Assembly (NCBI GenBank): GCA_024233215.1
Contig: JACKPW010000028.1
Location: 1 to 64,000 of the forward strand
DNA length: 64,000 nucleotides
Direction: 5' to 3'
Source of the DNA: Verrucomicrobiales bacterium
Lineage (GTDB): Bacteria; Verrucomicrobiota; Verrucomicrobiia; Limisphaerales; J093
The notes beneath the pieces are model-generated. The model did not search any database. It was given only the letters and a program-made list of their open reading frames with translations, and was not told the origin of the DNA. How positions within the stretch are numbered: position 1 is the first letter of the stretch; each line of letters starts with the position of its first letter. Below, piece by piece: positions 60,958 through 64,000 of the stretch. Made by a program: the position numbers and the translations under genes.

Positions 60958-61791
60958 ATGAGAATCCACCCATTGACTTGGTTCGTCCGGGCTCGTCGCG
61001 CGATGGCGCGGCTCTTGCTGCTGGGAGTCGGTTCCCTGGCACTGGTCGCCGGCGAGGCGCCCTGGCGCGTTCTGCTCCTGAGCGGCCAGAACAACCACGA
61101 CTGGGCCACCACCTCCCCGAAGCTCAAGTCCATCCTCGAAGCCACCGGCCGCTTCGCCGTGGAGGTGACCGAACACCCGGAGCAATTGACCGCCGAAAGA
61201 CTCGCCCCCTTCGATGTCATCGTCGGCAACTGGAACAGTTGGGGCAGCGGACCGGACTCCGCCCCGGTGAAGGAGTGGCCCGCCGCCACGCGGGAGGCGT
61301 ATGTCGCCTTCCTCCGCGGCGGCAAGGGGCAGGTGATGGTGCACGCCGGTGCCTCGAGTTTCTATGACTGGCCCGACTACCAGCAGGCCGGCCTGGCCGC
61401 CTGGGGCCTGGGGCAAACCCAGCACGGTCCGATGCACGAGTTTCCCGTGCGCCTGGATTCACTCGATCACCCGGTGGTCGCCGGATTGAGAAACTTCCAC
61501 ACGACCGACGAACTTTGGGTCCGCCCCGCCGTCCAACCCGGCGCGCAAGTGCTCGCATCCGCCTACGCCTCCGCCGATCACCCGCAGGGCAGTGGGCAAT
61601 GGGAACCGACCGCGCTGGCGGCTCCATTCGGTGAAGGCCGCTGCTTCACGCTGCTGCTCGGTCACAACGCACCCTCGATGGACAATCCCGGTTTTCAGGC
61701 CCTGCTGACCCGCGGCACGGAATGGGCGGCCACGGGCCGGGTTACGATCAAGCCCCCAACCGGGGCCGACCATCCCCCCACACGCGAATGA
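60958..61791 (+). CDS. Exported ThuA-like protein
   Basis: A 277-residue protein with signal peptide (to about 'LVAGEA', residue 32) and a ThuA (trehalose-utilisation, glutamine-amidotransferase-like) fold: 'RVLLLSGQNNHDWATTSPKL', 'FDVIVGNWNSWG', 'VMVHAGASSFYDWPDY' and 'FTLLLGHNAPSM'. ThuA proteins are abundant in Verrucomicrobiota and Planctomycetota and linked to sugar catabolism, but the exact reaction is unclear. ATG at 60958; 61003 is an alternative. Its TGA stop is the first codon of the repeat at 61789. Confidence 0.88.
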   Translation: MRIHPLTWFVRARRAMARLLLLGVGSLALVAGEAPWRVLLLSGQNNHDWATTSPKLKSILEATGRFAVEVTEHPEQLTAERLAPFDVIVGNWNSWGSGPDSAPVKEWPAATREAYVAFLRGGKGQVMVHAGASSFYDWPDYQQAGLAAWGLGQTQHGPMHEFPVRLDSLDHPVVAGLRNFHTTDELWVRPAVQPGAQVLASAYASADHPQGSGQWEPTALAAPFGEGRCFTLLLGHNAPSMDNPGFQALLTRGTEWAATGRVTIKPPTGADHPPTRE

Positions 61792-61961
61792 ACCTGGGAA
61801 CCTCGGAGGAACGCGGATGAACACAGATCACTCCCTCAGCCTGAGGCTGCGACGGCAGTCGGATGCCTTTACCCGACGGATGAAACGGGGCGTTTCCAGA
61901 CCTCCTTGGGAACCCGTGTCGATCTGCGTCCATCGGCGGTTCAACGGCTCTTGCTAGGATG
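61789..61961. repeat. Palindromic repeat family P2, copy 1
   Basis: It begins at the ThuA stop codon (TGAACCTGGGAACC...) and ends at the RlpA start. The left end with GCGGATGAACACAGATC and the right end with GATCTGCGTCCATCGGCGG are complementary (terminal inverted repeat). The whole intergenic space between the two genes is this element; copy 2 is at 62488-62662. Confidence 0.8.
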
Positions 61962-62375
61962 AAGCGGCTGCGACGGCTCTTGTGGCTTTGCCCCGTGCTC
62001 CTGCTCCTCCCCGGTTGCGGCACGCCGTCGAGCGGAGGCGGTGGCTCCCAGGGATTGCCGGCCAACCTGTTCGGGGCCTCCAGCGCAACCGGCACCGCCA
62101 GTTGGTATGGTGACGAACTGAAGGGACGCCCCATGGCGAACGGCCAGCCCTTCGACCCGAACCGCCTGACCTGCGCGAGTTGGTTCTACGACTTCGGCAC
62201 CCGCCTGCACGTCCAATACGAACGCCGCTACGTGGTGGTGGTGGTGACCGACCGGGGACCCGCGAAGAACCTCGTGCGACAGGGCCGGATCATTGACTTG
62301 AGCCGCGCCGCGTTTGCCCGGCTCGCCCCGCTGGGCAAGGGCGTGATCCGCGTCAAGCTCACCCGCCTGCGGTGA
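61959..62375 (+). CDS. rlpA: RlpA-like lipoprotein (double-psi beta-barrel)
   Basis: A 138-residue lipoprotein with lipobox 'LLLLPGCGTPS' (Cys20). 'GTASWYGDELKGRPMANGQP' and 'TCASWFYDFGTRLHVQYER' then 'VVVTDRGPAKNLVRQGRIID' are the RlpA double-psi beta-barrel; related RlpA proteins are lytic transglycosylases acting on denuded peptidoglycan at septa. The SPOR domain of Pseudomonas RlpA is missing. ATG at 61959 lies in the right end of repeat P2 copy 1, which may therefore supply the translation start. Confidence 0.9.
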   Translation: MKRLRRLLWLCPVLLLLPGCGTPSSGGGGSQGLPANLFGASSATGTASWYGDELKGRPMANGQPFDPNRLTCASWFYDFGTRLHVQYERRYVVVVVTDRGPAKNLVRQGRIIDLSRAAFARLAPLGKGVIRVKLTRLR

Positions 62376-62697
62376 CCCGTATCCCTGAGGTGAACCCGGA
62401 TGAGCCCTCCCGCCGGAACCCCCTTGTCCACCGGGTGTCTCCACCTCAGGGACGTGACAGGACGAGGACGCAACTCTTTGGGAATCCTTGAACCTGGAAA
62501 CCGCAGATGAACGGGGATGAACGCAGATAAGTCCCTCGACGTGAGCCCCCCACGTCCGCCGGATGTCTTCACCCATTGGGTGTGACGCGAAAATCGCGCA
62601 AGTCCTTGGGTATCTGCGTCTATCTGTGTCGATCTGCGGTTCAACTGCTTTCTCTAGGTTGAAATCCGCCTCTTCGGACGGATTCGTCACCCTCGAC
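62376..62697. other. Intergenic region, 322 bp, between rlpA and trpD
   Basis: The stretch lies between convergent genes and contains repeat P2 copy 2 (62488-62662). The remaining sequence up to 62487 has no obvious gene; a terminator was not recognised. Confidence 0.6.
62488..62662. repeat. Palindromic repeat family P2, copy 2
   Basis: TGAACCTGGAAACCGCAGAT at the left and ATCTGTGTCGATCTGCGGTT at the right form terminal inverted repeats; an internal segment differs from copy 1 (61789-61961). The right end 'TTTCTCTAGGTTGAA' matches copy 1's 'CTTGCTAGGATGAA', where the rlpA ATG lies. Confidence 0.8.
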
Positions 62698-63747
62698 TCA
62701 GCCGGTCAAGGTCCCCAGCTTTTCCTCCGCCTTTCCGCCATCCACCAGCTCGACGGCAAGGTCCCAGCCCTCCTGAATCGACCGGGCCCGGTCCGCGGTG
62801 AACAACGCCGCGGCGGCGTTCAGCAGCACGGCATCGCGCTTCGGCCCGCGTTCCTCGCCCGACAGAATGCGCCTCAGGACCGCAGCGTTCTCGTCGCGTT
62901 CGCCCCCCAGCAGATCATCCAGCGTCATCGCCTGCAGCGACAGCGCTTCCGGTGCGAATTCCGACACCTGAAACCCGCGCTCCTGGTGGAACTCCGCAAT
63001 CGTGGTCGGGCCCAGCGGCGACATCTCATCGCAGTAAAGGGGTTGGCCGTCCCGTTCACCCACCCGGCCGCAGACCACCAGGCCACGGCGCACACCCAGT
63101 TCGCGGAGCACCCTTGCCAGCGGCTCGCAAAGCTCCGGTCGGGGCACCCCCATGAGCTGCGCCGTCGGATGGGCCGGATTCAGCAAGGGACCGAGAAAGT
63201 TGAACAGCGTCCGCCGGCCACGTTCGGCACAGAGCTTCCGTGCGGGGCCAATGTGTTTGAACGCCGGGTGATAGCGGGGTGCGAAAAGAAAGACGAACCC
63301 CCGTTCCGCCAGCCGAACGGCCGCCTCGTCGGGCGTGAGATCGATGGGAATGCCGAGCGCCTCCAGCACATCGGCACTGCCGGCTTTCGAGGTGACCGCG
63401 CGGTTGCCGTGCTTGGCCACATTCACCCCCGCCGCTGCCGCGATCAGTGCGGCCGCCGTGGAGAGATTGATCGTCCCCAGGCGATCCCCCCCGGTGCCGA
63501 CGACATCCAGCACCCCCCCCGCGCGCACCGCACCCGGGAGCGGCAGAGGCGTGGCCCGGCGACGCAGTTCGCGGGCAAACCCGGCAATCTCCTCCGCCGT
63601 CTCACCCTTCCGCGCGAGCGCGACCAGGAAATCCGCCTTGGTCTCGGGCGCGACGTCTTCCCGCGTCAATGCCTCAACCGCGGCGACGATCTGCTCGGCC
63701 GAAAGTGTTTCACCTGCGGCCACGTGCTCCGTGAGTGCCGTCATCAT
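62698..63747 (-). CDS. trpD: Anthranilate phosphoribosyltransferase
   Basis: A 349-residue enzyme of tryptophan synthesis that joins anthranilate to PRPP. 'DVVGTGGDRLGTINLSTAAA' is the PRPP-binding GTGGD, 'VAKHGNRAVTSKAGSADVLE' the conserved KHGNR region and 'HPAFKHIGPARKLCAERGRR' with 'FNFLGPLLNPA' complete the signature. Length is as usual. It stands alone here, without other trp genes. Start at 63747 has a second ATG three bases inside. Confidence 0.96.
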   Translation of the reverse strand: MMTALTEHVAAGETLSAEQIVAAVEALTREDVAPETKADFLVALARKGETAEEIAGFARELRRRATPLPLPGAVRAGGVLDVVGTGGDRLGTINLSTAAALIAAAAGVNVAKHGNRAVTSKAGSADVLEALGIPIDLTPDEAAVRLAERGFVFLFAPRYHPAFKHIGPARKLCAERGRRTLFNFLGPLLNPAHPTAQLMGVPRPELCEPLARVLRELGVRRGLVVCGRVGERDGQPLYCDEMSPLGPTTIAEFHQERGFQVSEFAPEALSLQAMTLDDLLGGERDENAAVLRRILSGEERGPKRDAVLLNAAAALFTADRARSIQEGWDLAVELVDGGKAEEKLGTLTG

Positions 63748-64000
63748 CTGCGGACTCTAGCCGCCCACGCCCACCCGGGCGAAGTGCAAACCGTCACCCG
63801 GTGCGAAGCCTCGCAGGGCCACCTCCTCCCCGGCCAACCGCGACCCCTTGTGTGTGTCCGCGCCTGCCCCCCCCCCGGGAGCCTTGAGGGAGGAAACCGC
63901 GGCACCCAGGCTCCAACCGCGGCGGTCTTGCGGTCCGTCAACCCATCACGAAGCCACCGCACGATGCGACATCACATCGCAGCTCAACCTGCTGTGGTTC
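63748..64000. other. Unresolved right-hand edge
   Basis: No gene can be called with confidence. A minus-strand frame enters at 64000 and ends with TGA at 63938-63940 (tail 'QQVELRCDVASCGGFVMG'); a different minus frame ends at the stop near 63758 with 'RGFAPGDGLHFARVGVGG', which looks protein-like but has no start. A run of ten C at 63867-63876 lies between, so a frameshift (natural or sequencing) could join frames. Confidence 0.3.

Noticed and set aside
1..64000. tRNA, rRNA, CRISPR arrays, transposases and integrases
   Set aside because: No T-loop GTTCGANTC with cloverleaf context, no rRNA segment, no direct-repeat spacer array and no recognisable transposase or integrase was found by reading; the repeats present are palindromic and dispersed.

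Overview
The window is a GC-rich bacterial chromosome segment that most resembles the Verrucomicrobiota, probably the Pedosphaera/Limisphaera side of the phylum. The evidence is three scattered prepilin-like proteins with the FTLIELLVVI leader and 'LLLPALSRAKEKGR'-type helix, a BlaI plus M56-protease fusion, a DUF4912 protein next to a GH57 branching enzyme, CHRD and PQQ-sugar-dehydrogenase secreted proteins, a ThuA protein, a DUF1559-like signature, and many long palindromic intergenic repeats. This assignment is inference from gene content; no rRNA gene or tRNA was seen.

Region 1 (1-12.9 kb) holds envelope and secreted proteins: a DUF2142-like membrane protein, a TolQ/ExbB-type proton channel, a decayed DNA-methyltransferase locus with an orphan GxxExxY gene, the nickel repressor NikR, a prepilin-like/DUF3344-like pair, an HD phosphohydrolase coupled to a purple-acid-phosphatase-like enzyme, and a 1249-residue secreted protein with DNRLRE, sugar-dehydrogenase and four CHRD domains. 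Region 2 (13.5-24.5 kb) has DUF4912 plus GH57 glucan branching enzyme, a WalJ-like metallo-beta-lactamase, rpoN, a zinc-ribbon/pseudokinase/propeller fusion, an STN protein and an ECF sigma factor with a probable anti-sigma factor. Region 3 (25-34 kb) has BlaI, an extraordinary M56 protease-ExbD-secretin fusion, an O-antigen-ligase-like protein with an inserted LamG-like domain, a prepilin, LpxA and RadC. Region 4 (34-45.5 kb) has a gluzincin-type metalloprotease, several unrecognised membrane or secreted proteins, a lipoprotein, an SGNH hydrolase, a prepilin and an alpha/beta hydrolase.

Region 5 (45.5-58.7 kb) is a complete compact nitrogen-fixation island, all on the minus strand and reading nifH-nifI1-nifI2-nifD-nifK-nifE-nifN-nifB-[2Fe-2S] ferredoxin-nifV-mop and then nifA. 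The nifI genes between nifH and nifD, the ~50-residue insertion in NifD and the short NifK match the anaerobe (Clostridium/methanogen) type of molybdenum nitrogenase, not the proteobacterial type. NifHDK is the enzyme, NifB/E/N/V build FeMo-cofactor (NifV makes homocitrate), Mop probably buffers molybdate, NifI1/I2 would switch the enzyme off with ammonium, and NifA with the RpoN encoded at 17.7 kb would drive transcription. A -24/-12 type sequence lies 220 bp upstream of nifH.

Region 6 (58.7-64 kb) is housekeeping: leuD, a TrmH-family RNA methyltransferase, rsmD, a ThuA protein, an RlpA-like lipoprotein and trpD.

The most unusual features are the M56-ExbD-secretin fusion under a visible 20-bp operator, and five families of palindromic repeats. 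These repeats begin at stop codons, extend a prepilin leader in frame, or supply both the stop of one gene and the start region of the next.
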